Part shown: positions 8,247 to 15,659 of the stretch, piece by piece
How positions within the stretch are numbered: the stretch's first letter is position 1
How the letters are laid out: each line of letters starts with the position of its first letter
Assembly (NCBI RefSeq): GCF_003254545.1
Contig: NZ_QJRH01000069.1
Location: forward strand, 124,001 to 188,000
Length of the DNA stretch: 64,000 nt
Direction: 5' to 3'
Source of the DNA: Flavobacterium tistrianum
Lineage (GTDB): Bacteria; Bacteroidota; Bacteroidia; Flavobacteriales; Flavobacteriaceae
The notes under the pieces: generated by a model
The model's input: the letters and a program-made list of their open reading frames with translations, nothing else
What the model was told of the DNA's origin: nothing
Database searches by the model: none
Program-made: the position numbers and the translations under genes

Positions 8247-8308
8247 ACATAAAGAAATTAAAAACCATTTGGAACGTGCACGAGCGAGACGCTCGCGCTA
8301 GCAATAGA
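8235..8308 (+). repeat. GC-rich repeat, copy 3 with shortened left arm
   Basis: Begins CCCCGCTCGTGAACATAAAG and ends with the full right arm at 8279-8302 (CACGAGCGAGACGCTCGCGC…). The left arm is reduced to about 10 bases. It contains the TGA stop of the preceding gene. Confidence 0.75.
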
Positions 8309-8310
8309 AC

Positions 8311-8341
8311 AAAAAAAGAGACCATCTCAAAGGTCTCTTTT
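8311..8341 (-). terminator. Terminator of the XRE gene
   Basis: Stem AAAAGAGACC (8314-8323) / GGTCTCTTTT (8332-8341). On the minus strand the hairpin is followed by a T-run (A-run at 8311-8317 on plus). It could also act on transcripts from the left. Confidence 0.8.
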
Positions 8342-8365
8342 CAATTTAATATATCTTCAAAACGT

Positions 8366-8758
8366 TTATTTCCCATTCAACAACTTCTCCAAATACTCCA
8401 CTTTATCTTTTTCAGCTTGCACCAAACGTTCGTAAAGTTCAACAACTTTATCTAAAGGATTAAAAGTACAATCAGTTGCAAAAATACTGCCCGTTGTAAC
8501 AATATTATCATGAAAACTATTAAAATAATTAAAAACCGCTTCTTCCGAAAAGTTTTTAATTGCTTCAACAGTTACTTCAAGAGCTTCTGCAATTTGGTTC
8601 AGTTTTTCGTCCTCAACACTTTCACTCGCTTCAATATTAGAAACTGTTTGTTGCGTTACGCCAATTGCCATTGCCAAAGCTTCCTGCTTCATGCCTTTTA
8701 GTTCTCTAATTCGGCTAATATTTCTGCCGATATGTTTTGGTTTTACTGCTGTGCTCAT
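8366..8758 (-). CDS. XRE-family HTH transcriptional regulator
   Basis: A 130-aa DNA-binding protein. Residues ~10-65 form a Cro/C1-type helix-turn-helix (ISRIRELKGMKQEALAMAIG, then VTQQTVSNIEASE with the recognition helix). The C-terminal half is helical and ends in a probable short coiled coil (VELYERLVQAEKDKVEYLEK), likely for dimerisation. Such single-domain regulators are common chromosomal genes in Flavobacterium and are also found with mobile or toxin-antitoxin genes. It is divergent from the small gene at 8922, with about 160 bases between, so joint or autoregulation is possible but not shown. Confidence 0.85.
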   Translation of the reverse strand: MSTAVKPKHIGRNISRIRELKGMKQEALAMAIGVTQQTVSNIEASESVEDEKLNQIAEALEVTVEAIKNFSEEAVFNYFNSFHDNIVTTGSIFATDCTFNPLDKVVELYERLVQAEKDKVEYLEKLLNGK

Positions 8759-8838
8759 GAATCAAAGATATTTAAAATTCTTAAGGAAAAATAGATTTTT
8801 GTAAAAAACTAAGTCCATTTGTGATACACAAACATAAA

Positions 8839-8846
8839 TATTTTTG
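8839..8846 (+). promoter_or_regulatory. Promoter -7 element TATTTTTG before the 8922 gene
   Basis: Matches TAnnTTTG, with TTG at 8819-8821 (17-base spacing). About 70 bases of leader follow. The leader contains an imperfect inverted repeat (AAAATCT…CTTACT with AGTAAGATTTT). Confidence 0.5.
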
Positions 8847-8921
8847 TAACTCAAAATCTCTGGCTTACTTGCCGCTAATTACACAAAAGTAAGATTTTTA
8901 CATCAATTAAAACTATAAGCC

Positions 8922-9230
8922 ATGACAAAATCAAGTAAATTATCAATAACCGATTTTTTAGAATTTGCAGCCAGAGTTAACTATTTTACACAATTAAAAC
9001 CCAGTAAAAAGAACAGAAACTCTTTTAAAACCAAAATGACTATATCTTGTTACAACGAATTAATGCAAACCATTATTTCGCTATTAAGAACAAGTATTAA
9101 CACGCTTCAACATGAAGATTCTAAAACTGCCATTGATGTTATGCTTCTTCTTGAAATCGCGATACAGCTTTTGCCTTCTGATGAAATGGAATTGTTGGAT
9201 GAGTTGTATAAAGTGATTTCTCATAACTAG
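8922..9230 (+). CDS. Unknown 102-aa helical protein
   Basis: No family recognised. The sequence predicts a mostly helical soluble protein with the segments ITDFLEFAARVNYF, NELMQTIISLLRTSINTL and a terminal acidic helix (SDEMELLDELYKVI). No signal peptide and no membrane span. It is divergently transcribed from the XRE regulator. A TAnnTTTG promoter element precedes it, which supports real expression. It is followed by a repeat-rich spacer, not by a gene in the same transcript. Confidence 0.6.
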   Translation: MTKSSKLSITDFLEFAARVNYFTQLKPSKKNRNSFKTKMTISCYNELMQTIISLLRTSINTLQHEDSKTAIDVMLLLEIAIQLLPSDEMELLDELYKVISHN

Positions 9231-9283
9231 TACTATCAGGACTTCGGCACACCTTATGCTATCAAATAAAATTCTAAAACCTC

Positions 9284-9414
9284 AATTGCCTCCTGCTTTA
9301 GCTGGAGGTTTTGTTTTGCACAATTAAAAGGCTTTAGCCAAAAAACACAAAAGATTAGGCTAAAGCCATTTTTCTTATTTAATTTTGTTCCTCCAGCTAA
9401 AGCTGGAGGCAATT
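9284..9414 (+). repeat. Nested inverted repeat (CCTCCAGCTAAAGCTGGAGG type)
   Basis: Outer arms 9284-9308 and 9390-9414 match in 24 of 25 positions. Inside lie GGCTTTAGCC and GGCTAAAGCC, again inverse to each other. The right arm is itself a palindrome. The ~130-base unit can fold into one long hairpin and looks like a REP/MITE-like intergenic element. It fills most of the 9231-9479 spacer, where I see no gene. Confidence 0.7.
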
Positions 9415-9479
9415 CAATTTTGTCTTTTGCTAAAGCAAAATTTCAATTCAAGACTTAAAAATTACAGCCTAGTATTACA

Positions 9480-9986
9480 ATGATTACAAAAGCAACAATC
9501 GAAGATATTCCAGCATTAACAACCTTAATAAACTCAGCATACAGAGGTGAAACGTCTAAAAAAGGCTGGACAACCGAAGCGCATTTACTAGAAGGAAAAA
9601 GAACCGACGAACAGGAAATGACCGAAATATTTCTTGATCCAAAAAATACGATTTTGAAATTTACAGAAAATGACAAGATTATTGGATCGGTTTTATTAGT
9701 AGAAAAAGGACATCAATTGTACTTAGGAATGCTTACTGTTTCTCCAGAACTTCAAAACAGCGGAATCGGAAAAAAACTTTTGGCTGAAGCCGAAAATCAT
9801 GCAAAGTCTTTGAATTTGGCAAGTATTATTATGACGGTTATTTCAGTTCGCGAAGAGCTTGTGGCGTGGTACAAACGTCACGGTTATGTTGATACTGGCA
9901 AACGTGAGGCTTTTCCTGAAAGCGAAATTCATACTACAGTTTCTGAAGTTCCGTTGGAGTTTATTTACTTAGAGAAAAAGATTTAA
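9480..9986 (+). CDS. GNAT-family N-acetyltransferase
   Basis: A 168-aa acetyl-CoA-dependent transferase of unknown substrate. The fold is visible in order: N-terminal ITKATIEDIPALTTLINSAY, a central strand (LYLGMLTVSPELQNSGIGKK) that ends in the acetyl-CoA pyrophosphate loop Q-N-S-G-I-G, and the C-terminal strand/helix (EELVAWYKRHGYVDTGKRE). The length is typical for single-domain GNATs. It is followed after seven bases by the HutD-like gene, so the two probably share a transcript. Substrates of such enzymes cannot be read from sequence. Confidence 0.9.
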   Translation: MITKATIEDIPALTTLINSAYRGETSKKGWTTEAHLLEGKRTDEQEMTEIFLDPKNTILKFTENDKIIGSVLLVEKGHQLYLGMLTVSPELQNSGIGKKLLAEAENHAKSLNLASIIMTVISVREELVAWYKRHGYVDTGKREAFPESEIHTTVSEVPLEFIYLEKKI

Positions 9987-9993
9987 CTAAAAA

Positions 9994-10542
9994 ATGAATA
10001 TTAGCCATTTCCTTAAAAAAGACACAAAACCCTCTATTTGGAGCGGCGGATTGACATATGAATATATGGTCTATCCGAAAACGGCAAATTACGCCGATAG
10101 AGATTTTGGGTTTAGAATAAGCAGCGCTACAATTGAAGAAGTGCCTTCAGAGTTTACCAAATTTAAAGGCTACCACCGATATCTAGTTATACTTAATAAC
10201 GACTTAGATGTTGAAATCAATAAAGAAAAAAAATCATATAAGAAATATGAAATCATGGAATTTAATTCTGATGATGACGTGATTTCGTATACAAAAGGCA
10301 CTGATTTTAATTGGATGGTTTCTGAAAAAATAAACCATCGTAAACTAGGAATAGCAAATAGTAATCAGAATTGTAATGCTGAAATAATCATTTTGTTTTC
10401 TTTAGAGGCGACAATTATTACAATTAATAAAAAGCCATACCATTTAGAAATCAATGATTTATTGGTTATTGAAAATGAGAAAAAGGAAAATGTTATGCTG
10501 CATTTTTCTAATGATTGCCTGTTTGGAATATTGGATTTTTAA
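9994..10542 (+). CDS. HutD/Ves-like cupin protein
   Basis: A 182-aa protein with the HutD/Ves family layout: W-S-G-G-L-T near the N-terminus, FGFRISSATIEEVPSEF, then FKGYHRYLVIL, followed by β-rich sequence of a bicupin-like fold. HutD proteins are linked to histidine utilisation in some bacteria and Ves to cold response. No hut gene is present here, so a role in histidine breakdown is not supported. It is probably co-transcribed with the GNAT gene seven bases upstream. The closing part is Lys/Glu-rich and diverged. Confidence 0.75.
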   Translation: MNISHFLKKDTKPSIWSGGLTYEYMVYPKTANYADRDFGFRISSATIEEVPSEFTKFKGYHRYLVILNNDLDVEINKEKKSYKKYEIMEFNSDDDVISYTKGTDFNWMVSEKINHRKLGIANSNQNCNAEIIILFSLEATIITINKKPYHLEINDLLVIENEKKENVMLHFSNDCLFGILDF

Positions 10543-10544
10543 TT

Positions 10545-10617
10545 TTACCGCAAAGTTCGCAAAGAGTTACGCAAAGTTTTTTTTTTAATCTCGCAAAGTC
10601 GCAAAGACGCAAAGTTT
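10545..10617 (+). repeat. Dispersed CGCAAAG repeat cluster
   Basis: Multiple copies of CGCAAAG(T/A) (ACCGCAAAGTTCGCAAAGAG…). The same phrase occurs at 10746-10788 (inverted), 12898-12952, 14425-14594 (both orientations) and 19170-19214. Intergenic, non-coding. Confidence 0.75.
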
Positions 10618-10630
10618 TATTCTCATTTTT

Positions 10631-10790
10631 GTCATTTCGACGAAGGAGAAATCTCCACAAGTGGCTCCGCAAAGTATTTCGCCAATCTTTGTAGAGCTTC
10701 TAACGAAGATTTCTCCTTCGTCGAAATGACAAACTGTATGGAAACTTTATCTAAAACTTTGCGTCTTTGCGTCTTTGCGAGATTTTCATA
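10631..10790 (+). repeat. Palindromic intergenic element, copy 1, with flank
   Basis: Arms GTCATTTCGACGAAGGAGAA… (10631-10655) and the inverse at 10707-10730 bound a ~50-base centre. The element continues right into GGAAACTTTATC…CTTTGCG. The same ~160-base unit occurs inverted at about 12916-13075. Together with the CGCAAAG and ACCTTTG clusters it fills the 10543-10868 spacer; no gene is seen there. Confidence 0.8.
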
Positions 10791-10868
10791 AAACGTGAGG
10801 CGCACTGCAGTACGTCTTTTACAGAAAACCTTTGACCCTTTGCATCTCTGCACCTTTGAACCTCAAAA

Positions 10869-11441
10869 CTAAGAAACCGTTCTCTTAATCTTCGAAAGAA
10901 ATTCGTGAGAAACGCCCAAATACGAAGACAAATTCTTATTGTTTATAGAACTTACCTTTTGCGGATAACGTTCTTTAAAATCCAAATAGCGCTGTTTTGA
11001 GGTTTTATGCAGAACATCCAAAAGTCTTTGCTGAATGGCGACATTAGCGCGTTCTATCATCAGTACATGAAATTTAATGAGTTTTGGAATCATAGCAAAC
11101 AGATACGCTTTTTGCATTTTACTGATAACTACTATTTCGCTGTCTTCTATGGCTTTAATATTGTAAGTGGTTGGCTTTTGATGGTAGAAACTTTCCAGAT
11201 CACAGATCCATTCGTTTTCAAAGGAGAAGAAAATAACGGTTTCCGTTCCGTTTTCGTTTAGAATGTAGGTTTTGAACGAACCTTTCAAAATAAATCCTTC
11301 ATAGCAGCTGTTCGAATTCTGGATTTGCAAGAACTGATTCTTCTTCAGTTTAATGAGTTCTGCTTTGGAGACAATAATATCCCATTCTTCATCTGTGAGC
11401 GGAATTTTTCGCTCAATGTTTGCTCTTAGTAGGTTGTACAT
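10869..11441 (-). CDS. Crp/Fnr-family regulator with cyclic-nucleotide-binding-like domain
   Basis: A 190-aa regulator. Residues ~20-130 form the cNMP-binding-like β-barrel (LKKNQFLQIQ, YEGFILKGSFKTYIL, VIFFSFENEWICDLESFYHQ). A dimerisation helix and a short C-terminal HTH follow (KNLSSYLGVSHEFLSKIKRT). The cAMP-binding Arg/Ser pair of E. coli CRP is not evident, so the ligand is unknown. This short type is abundant in Flavobacterium. It is divergent from the pectate lyase gene and lies between the two inverted copies of the palindromic element, so it may regulate the lyase, but that is inference. Confidence 0.85.
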   Translation of the reverse strand: MYNLLRANIERKIPLTDEEWDIIVSKAELIKLKKNQFLQIQNSNSCYEGFILKGSFKTYILNENGTETVIFFSFENEWICDLESFYHQKPTTYNIKAIEDSEIVVISKMQKAYLFAMIPKLIKFHVLMIERANVAIQQRLLDVLHKTSKQRYLDFKERYPQKVSSINNKNLSSYLGVSHEFLSKIKRTVS

Positions 11442-11517
11442 GTTGTGGTTTTTGTGGTTTTTTGTGAGGTTTAAATTTGTTTTTTCAACTCATTATTAAT
11501 TAGGGGCTTAAATTAAT

Positions 11518-11529
11518 GTAATCGATTAC
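11518..11529. promoter_or_regulatory. 12-bp perfect palindrome GTAATCGATTAC, probable operator
   Basis: It lies in the 245-base divergent spacer between the Crp-like regulator and the pectate lyase, about 157 bases before the lyase ATG. The CG-centred palindrome resembles operators of LacI-family sugar regulators. No LacI gene is in the window. Confidence 0.45.
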
Positions 11530-11686
11530 GTAAAAATAAACATAAAATGCATTTTTGTAAATTTAGAAGTGTTAAAAAAACATATTTCATAGATTTTTTT
11601 ACGAAAGTTTGAACTTGTTCAACTTTTTTCCTACAAATAATATTGAGTTTTGCGTTGTTAACTTATTATATAACCAAACTTTAATT

Positions 11687-12805
11687 ATGAACTTAAAATC
11701 AACATTTTCAATGTTCGCTGCAGCATTGATTTTCGGATTTACGGCATGTAACTCTGAAGAAGTTGCTTCAAGCACAGAAGCAAGAATTCAACCAACAAAC
11801 GAAACAGCGATTGATGCTTCTGCAACCAATCCGACTGCTAAAATCGGAAACTGCGCCGAGGTTCCAGGATGGGCTTCACAAAACGGAGGTACAACTGGTG
11901 GAGGTTCTTCTGCCGAAACCACAGTTACCACTTACGCTCAACTGAAATCGGCTGTAGAAAACACGGCTGTAAAAGTGATCAGGGTTTCTGGAACCATTAC
12001 TATTACCGCAAGATTGTCATTTCAGGATCAGACTGGAAAAACGATTTATGGTACAAGCGGCGCTAAATTAGTTTCTACTGACCAAACTAAAGATGGTTCT
12101 GGAATTTTCAACATCAAAAGATGTAAAAACATCATCATCAGAAACTTGATTTTTGAAGGGCCAGGCGCTTACGATACTGACGGATGGGATAATGCTGTTC
12201 TAGACGAATGTACAAATGTTTGGATAGATCACTGCGAATTTAGAGATGGTGTTGACGGAAACTTCGACATCAAAAACAAATCAGATTATATTTCGGTTAC
12301 GTACACTAAATTCCATTACCTAAAACCTCCAAAAGCGGGCGGTTCTGGAGGATCAGATGATCATAGATATTCAAATTTAATTGGTTCAAGCGATGGCGCA
12401 ACTGCTGATCGCGGAAAATTGAGAATCACTTTTGCAAGATGCTGGTGGGCTCCAGGTTGTAGAGAAAGAATGCCAAGAGTTCGTTTCGGACAAGTGCATA
12501 TTGTAAACAGTTTCTTTAACAGTACCGTAAGCAATAAGTGTATTGCTGCAGGATTTGAAGCAAATATTCGCGTAGAAAGCAATGTTTTTGAAGGCGTAAA
12601 AAATCCGATTGAATTAATGACTGGTTTTACAGCCGTTACTTCTACAAGCAATGTATTTACAAGTGTAACGGGAACTCAAGCTGGAAGCGGAACGGCTTTT
12701 ACTCCGCCCTATTCTATCGTGAAATTAGCTAATACTGCTGTTAAAGCTGATATTTCTGCAAATGCAGGACCTACTTTGGGAGGTAATGTTTGTGGTTCTT
12801 TCTAA
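11687..12805 (+). CDS. Pectate lyase, polysaccharide lyase family 1, lipoprotein
   Basis: A 372-aa enzyme that cleaves de-esterified pectin (polygalacturonate) by β-elimination with Ca2+. The N-terminus is a lipoprotein signal (MNLKSTFSMFAAALIFGF then T-A-C). Acidic residues just after the lipid Cys (CNSEE) suit surface export in Bacteroidota. The PL1 β-helix shows NVWIDHCEFRDG, the segment DGNFDIKNKSDYISVTY and the catalytic-Arg region RERMPRVRFGQVHIVNSF. ATG 11687 is chosen because it starts the signal peptide; the upstream frame from TTG 11609 is not signal-like. No SusC/SusD genes adjoin, so this is a solitary lyase. A terminator follows at 12845. Confidence 0.93.
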   Translation: MNLKSTFSMFAAALIFGFTACNSEEVASSTEARIQPTNETAIDASATNPTAKIGNCAEVPGWASQNGGTTGGGSSAETTVTTYAQLKSAVENTAVKVIRVSGTITITARLSFQDQTGKTIYGTSGAKLVSTDQTKDGSGIFNIKRCKNIIIRNLIFEGPGAYDTDGWDNAVLDECTNVWIDHCEFRDGVDGNFDIKNKSDYISVTYTKFHYLKPPKAGGSGGSDDHRYSNLIGSSDGATADRGKLRITFARCWWAPGCRERMPRVRFGQVHIVNSFFNSTVSNKCIAAGFEANIRVESNVFEGVKNPIELMTGFTAVTSTSNVFTSVTGTQAGSGTAFTPPYSIVKLANTAVKADISANAGPTLGGNVCGSF

Positions 12806-12844
12806 AAGGAATCATATTTAAAAATAAGTTATTTTCTAGTTTTT

Positions 12845-12885
12845 AAACCACGGATTGCGTTTCAATGCAGTTCGTGGTTTTATTT
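12845..12885 (+). terminator. Terminator after the pectate lyase
   Basis: Stem AAACCACG (12845-12852) / CGTGGTTT (12873-12880) with an internal small stem and a T-rich tail. Confidence 0.65.
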
Positions 12886-12915
12886 TCTTGCCAAGAGGAC
12901 GCGAAGACACTAAGT

Positions 12916-13075
12916 TTTTTTTAATCTCGCAAAGTCGCAGAGCCGCAAAGTATTAGATAAAGTTTCCATCCAGTTTGTCATTTCGACGAAGGAGAAATCT
13001 CTGCTAGAAGCTCTACAAAGATTTGGATTATCACTGCGGAGTTACTTGTGGAGATTTCTCCTTCGTCGAAATGAC
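12916..13075 (-). repeat. Palindromic intergenic element, copy 2, inverted relative to copy 1
   Basis: Arms at 12977-13001 and 13051-13075 are perfect inverse copies (25 bases). The centre and the left flank (GATAAAGTTTCCATCCAGTT) are the reverse complement of copy 1. The remaining part of the 12806-13195 spacer holds CGCAAAG and ACCTTTG repeats and no gene. Confidence 0.8.
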
Positions 13076-13195
13076 CAGATTGAGAAACAAAAATCATTTT
13101 AATCCATTTAATCTGTGGCAAACAAATAGATGCACTGCAGTGCGTCTCTACAGAAAAACCTTTGTCGCTTTGTTCCTATGTAACTTTGCCCCTTT

Positions 13196-13579
13196 TTAAA
13201 GAACCAACTCCTCAAACAAACGCTGAATGGTTTTTTCCAAATCCTGACTCAACCCAGGATGAGGTCTTGAAGTTTGAATTGCAGAACTTCTAATAGCCGT
13301 TAGCCATCTAAAACGCTCTGGAATCTCAAATTCAGCAATTGGTCCTCCGTCTTTCGCTCCGTTTGCGATTTTTACTAAAGAGGTTAAATTACATTCTAAT
13401 TGTTCGATGTCGAAATCATTAGAAAGGGCTTGTATTTTTTCTTTATTTAAATGAAATAGAACCTTTATAAATTTGGCTTTTTTGCAAAACAAAATGATTC
13501 CGATATTCAGGAATTCTTCGCGTTCTACCCTTGGTACAACACGAATCACAGCATATTCGTATAAGTGACTATCTTGCAT
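13196..13579 (-). CDS. DUF3037 family protein
   Basis: A 127-aa protein with the family signature at the N-terminus: YEYAVIRVVPRVEREEFLNI followed by GIILF. No signal peptide or membrane segment. It overlaps the end of the HipA-like gene by 11 bases, so the two are translationally coupled. DUF3037 genes are known to be found next to HipA-like kinase genes. The biochemical role is unknown. By analogy to HipBA it could be a modulator or substrate partner of the kinase-like protein, but it contains no helix-turn-helix and is not a HipB. Confidence 0.85.
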   Translation of the reverse strand: MQDSHLYEYAVIRVVPRVEREEFLNIGIILFCKKAKFIKVLFHLNKEKIQALSNDFDIEQLECNLTSLVKIANGAKDGGPIAEFEIPERFRWLTAIRSSAIQTSRPHPGLSQDLEKTIQRLFEELVL

Positions 13580-14348
13580 TTTGCGCCTGATTTACAAATA
13601 TTTCTGAATTCTCTAATCTTGTTTTTAAAAACTGCAAATAAACGTTTCGCAATCCTTCTGGTGTTTCGTCCGCATCTTCCCACTGCAACCAGTCTAACGG
13701 AATGGTATTCACGATTTCTTCTAAAATTTCGGGTGTTAAAATCGCTTTAAATTCGGCATCAACTTCTTTTAACATTGAAGCTTGAGGTAACAAAACGTGA
13801 TCTTTTATTAATGCAAATGGACTTTTAGCATGCTGTTCCCAGTTGTGCCAAGAATGATGAAAGTACAAACAAGCGCCATGATCGATCAGCCATAATTCTT
13901 TATGCCAAATCAGCATATTGGTATTTTTGAAAGTTCGATCTACGTTTGTGATATAAGCGTCTAGCCAAACAATTTGCGAAGCCAATTTAGCATCGACAGT
14001 TGTTACAGCAGGATCAAAAGTAATGGCTCCTGACAAAAAGTGAAGTGCTAGATTTAATCCTTGGCTTCCTTGCAGTAAATCTTGAATTTCTTCATCGGCT
14101 TCGGTTCTTCCGAAAGCTTCGTCCAGGTTTGCGAATACTAATTCTGGCAATTGCAGTTTTAAGGCTTTTGCAATTTGCCCGCCAACTAATTCGGCTATTA
14201 GAGCTTTTACGCCGTGACCGGCTCCTCTAAATTTTAATACGTATTTAAAGTCGTCATCGGCTTCTGCTAAAGCGGGTAAAGAACCGCCTTCGCGCAGCGG
14301 CGTTATATAACGCATGACATTTACTGTTCTAAGATCGAAGTTTTTCAT
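13569..14348 (-). CDS. HipA-like kinase-fold protein
   Basis: A 259-aa protein related to the HipA kinase fold, without the HipA N-terminal subdomain. Candidate active-site elements in order are K39 in KYVLKFRGAG (ATP lysine), D130 in VWLDAYITNVDRTFKNTN (catalytic Asp with D137 and N142/N144), and D156 in LWLIDHGACL (metal-binding, in place of the usual DxG). All key positions look intact, so an active Ser/Thr kinase or AMP-transferase is plausible. It is upstream of and overlapping the DUF3037 gene. It is not a classical HipA toxin, because length and partner differ. Target unknown. Confidence 0.8.
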   Translation of the reverse strand: MKNFDLRTVNVMRYITPLREGGSLPALAEADDDFKYVLKFRGAGHGVKALIAELVGGQIAKALKLQLPELVFANLDEAFGRTEADEEIQDLLQGSQGLNLALHFLSGAITFDPAVTTVDAKLASQIVWLDAYITNVDRTFKNTNMLIWHKELWLIDHGACLYFHHSWHNWEQHAKSPFALIKDHVLLPQASMLKEVDAEFKAILTPEILEEIVNTIPLDWLQWEDADETPEGLRNVYLQFLKTRLENSEIFVNQAQNAR

Positions 14349-14424
14349 ATTACAAACTTACAATTTTTGATTTTAGATTGTAGAGTGTAGATTTTAGATT
14401 TTTTCTTCTTATGAACTTTTTTGT

Positions 14425-14594
14425 AACGCAAAGTTCGCGGAGGTTTACGCAAAGTTCGCGAGGATTGTTTTTACATGATGGAAAATTTTTGCTCGCAAAG
14501 TCGCAAAGTTTTTATATTCTTTGCGATTTTGCGTCTTTGCGAGATTAAAAAAGTTTTGCGAACCTTACGTAAACCTTAGCGCTCTTTGCGGTTA
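14425..14594. repeat. CGCAAAG / CTTTGCG repeat block
   Basis: Direct copies on the left (ACGCAAAGTTCGCGGAGG…) face inverted copies on the right (TTTGCGTCTTTGCGAG…), making a foldable region that reaches the end of nnrD. It fills the 14349-14591 spacer. Confidence 0.7.
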
Positions 14595-15437
14595 AACTAA
14601 ACTCAAAAAAGCTTTCCCTAAATACTTAATAATCGTAGAAGCTGTAAAAGATTCATAACCAGTTTTTGGCAAAGCTAAATCGGCTGTTAATCCGTGGAGG
14701 TAGACACCCATTTTGGAAGCATATTTGGGTTCGTATCCTTGTGCTAAAAGACTTGTGAAGATTCCAGTTAAAACGTCGCCACTTCCTGCGGTTGCTAGTG
14801 CAGCGTTTCCGCTTGTGTTTTCGTAGACTGAACTTCTGTTGATAATGTAGGTTGGCGCGCCTTTCATGACCACAATCACTTTGTATTTTTCTGAAAAAGC
14901 AATTGTTTTCTGGAATTTCTCGGCTTCCGAATTCCACTTTCCAATCAAACGTTCTAATTCTTTTGGATGAGGTGTTAGAATCGTGTCTTCGGGAACCAAT
15001 TCTAACCACGAAATGTTTTCTGAAATAATGTTTAAAGCATCTGCATCTAGAACTAAAGGCGCTTTGTTAACTCTCAAAAATTCAAATAAAGCTTTTTGTG
15101 TTCCAAGCTCCTTTCCTATTCCTGGCCCAATTCCAACTGCTTGCGGAATTAGTGGCAAATGAATATTGGTAATGAAATTTGTATTTTCGTCGGTTACTGT
15201 CATTACTTCGGGAATGGAGATTTGAAGTATTTGATAACCGCATTTGGGTATAAAAGTCGTTACGAGTCCGCAACCTGTTTTAAGACAGGATTTTGAAGCT
15301 AAAACCGCCGCTCCTATTTTGCCGTAACTTCCCGCAATAATCACTGCATGACCTTGTGTTCCTTTGTGAGTTTGAGGATTTACAGGTTTGTATAATTTCT
15401 GAATTTCTTCTTTATTAATTAAATACGGTGATTTCAT
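14592..15437 (-). CDS. nnrD: ADP/ATP-dependent NAD(P)H-hydrate dehydratase
   Basis: Repairs damaged NAD(P)H by dehydrating the S-hydrate, using a ribokinase-like fold. The 281-aa protein contains only the dehydratase (CARKD) domain: [52 protein letters not shown] and the nucleotide motif [16 protein letters not shown]. The epimerase domain (NnrE), fused in many bacteria, is absent here, so the epimerase must be encoded elsewhere or be lacking. It stands alone between repeat-rich spacers. Confidence 0.93.
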   Translation of the reverse strand: MKSPYLINKEEIQKLYKPVNPQTHKGTQGHAVIIAGSYGKIGAAVLASKSCLKTGCGLVTTFIPKCGYQILQISIPEVMTVTDENTNFITNIHLPLIPQAVGIGPGIGKELGTQKALFEFLRVNKAPLVLDADALNIISENISWLELVPEDTILTPHPKELERLIGKWNSEAEKFQKTIAFSEKYKVIVVMKGAPTYIINRSSVYENTSGNAALATAGSGDVLTGIFTSLLAQGYEPKYASKMGVYLHGLTADLALPKTGYESFTASTIIKYLGKAFLSLV

Positions 15438-15502
15438 CTAGACGCTTTTATACAATAAAATTACATAAAAAATCGAAATCATGATTCTTCTAATGAAACT
15501 GT

Positions 15503-15607
15503 TAGCCCTAGCCCTGATAGCAGCGGCATCTCCCGATTTAGAAAAACAAGGCTCTTTAGCCGTAGTTTTGTTTATCGGGAATATAGCGTATAGCAGGAAA
15601 TAGCTCC
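15503..15607 (-). ncRNA. Candidate structured intergenic element (Flavobacterium repeat, possibly RNA)
   Basis: Read on the minus strand it begins GGAGCTATTTCCTGCTATAC and ends TATCAGGGCTAGGGCTAA. Between these lies a long hairpin: TCCCGAT (15531-15537) with ATCGGGA (15574-15580) on plus, continued by an inner AAACAAGG/TTTTGTTT stem. These end phrases recall a conserved intergenic element frequent in Flavobacteria; whether it equals the Rfam Flavo-1 motif I cannot decide. A 40-codon frame through it (15481-15603, plus) is not considered a gene. Confidence 0.45.
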
Positions 15608-15659
15608 AAATTATTGCGAAATTTATAATTTAAGGTCTTTTAATTTGATATTTTTTGAA

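Noticed and set aside
7354..8308. True integron cassette array with attC sites
   Set aside because: No integrase or attI is visible, the repeat cores do not show the GTT-type attC consensus, and one copy lacks an arm. Kept only as a resemblance.
8243..8455. A 70-codon plus-strand frame over the repeat and the end of the XRE gene
   Set aside because: It runs through the GC-rich repeat and a terminator and opposes a real gene.
10869..11441. cAMP-dependent CRP assignment
   Set aside because: The Arg-Ser cyclic-nucleotide contact is not visible, so only family level is given.
14653..15273. Alternative minus-strand frames within nnrD
   Set aside because: Arg/Asn/Ser-rich translation typical of an out-of-frame reading; nnrD motifs are complete in the main frame.
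15481..15603. A 40-codon membrane-like peptide gene on the plus strand
   Set aside because: It lies over the structured intergenic element and its codons are explained by the stem sequence.
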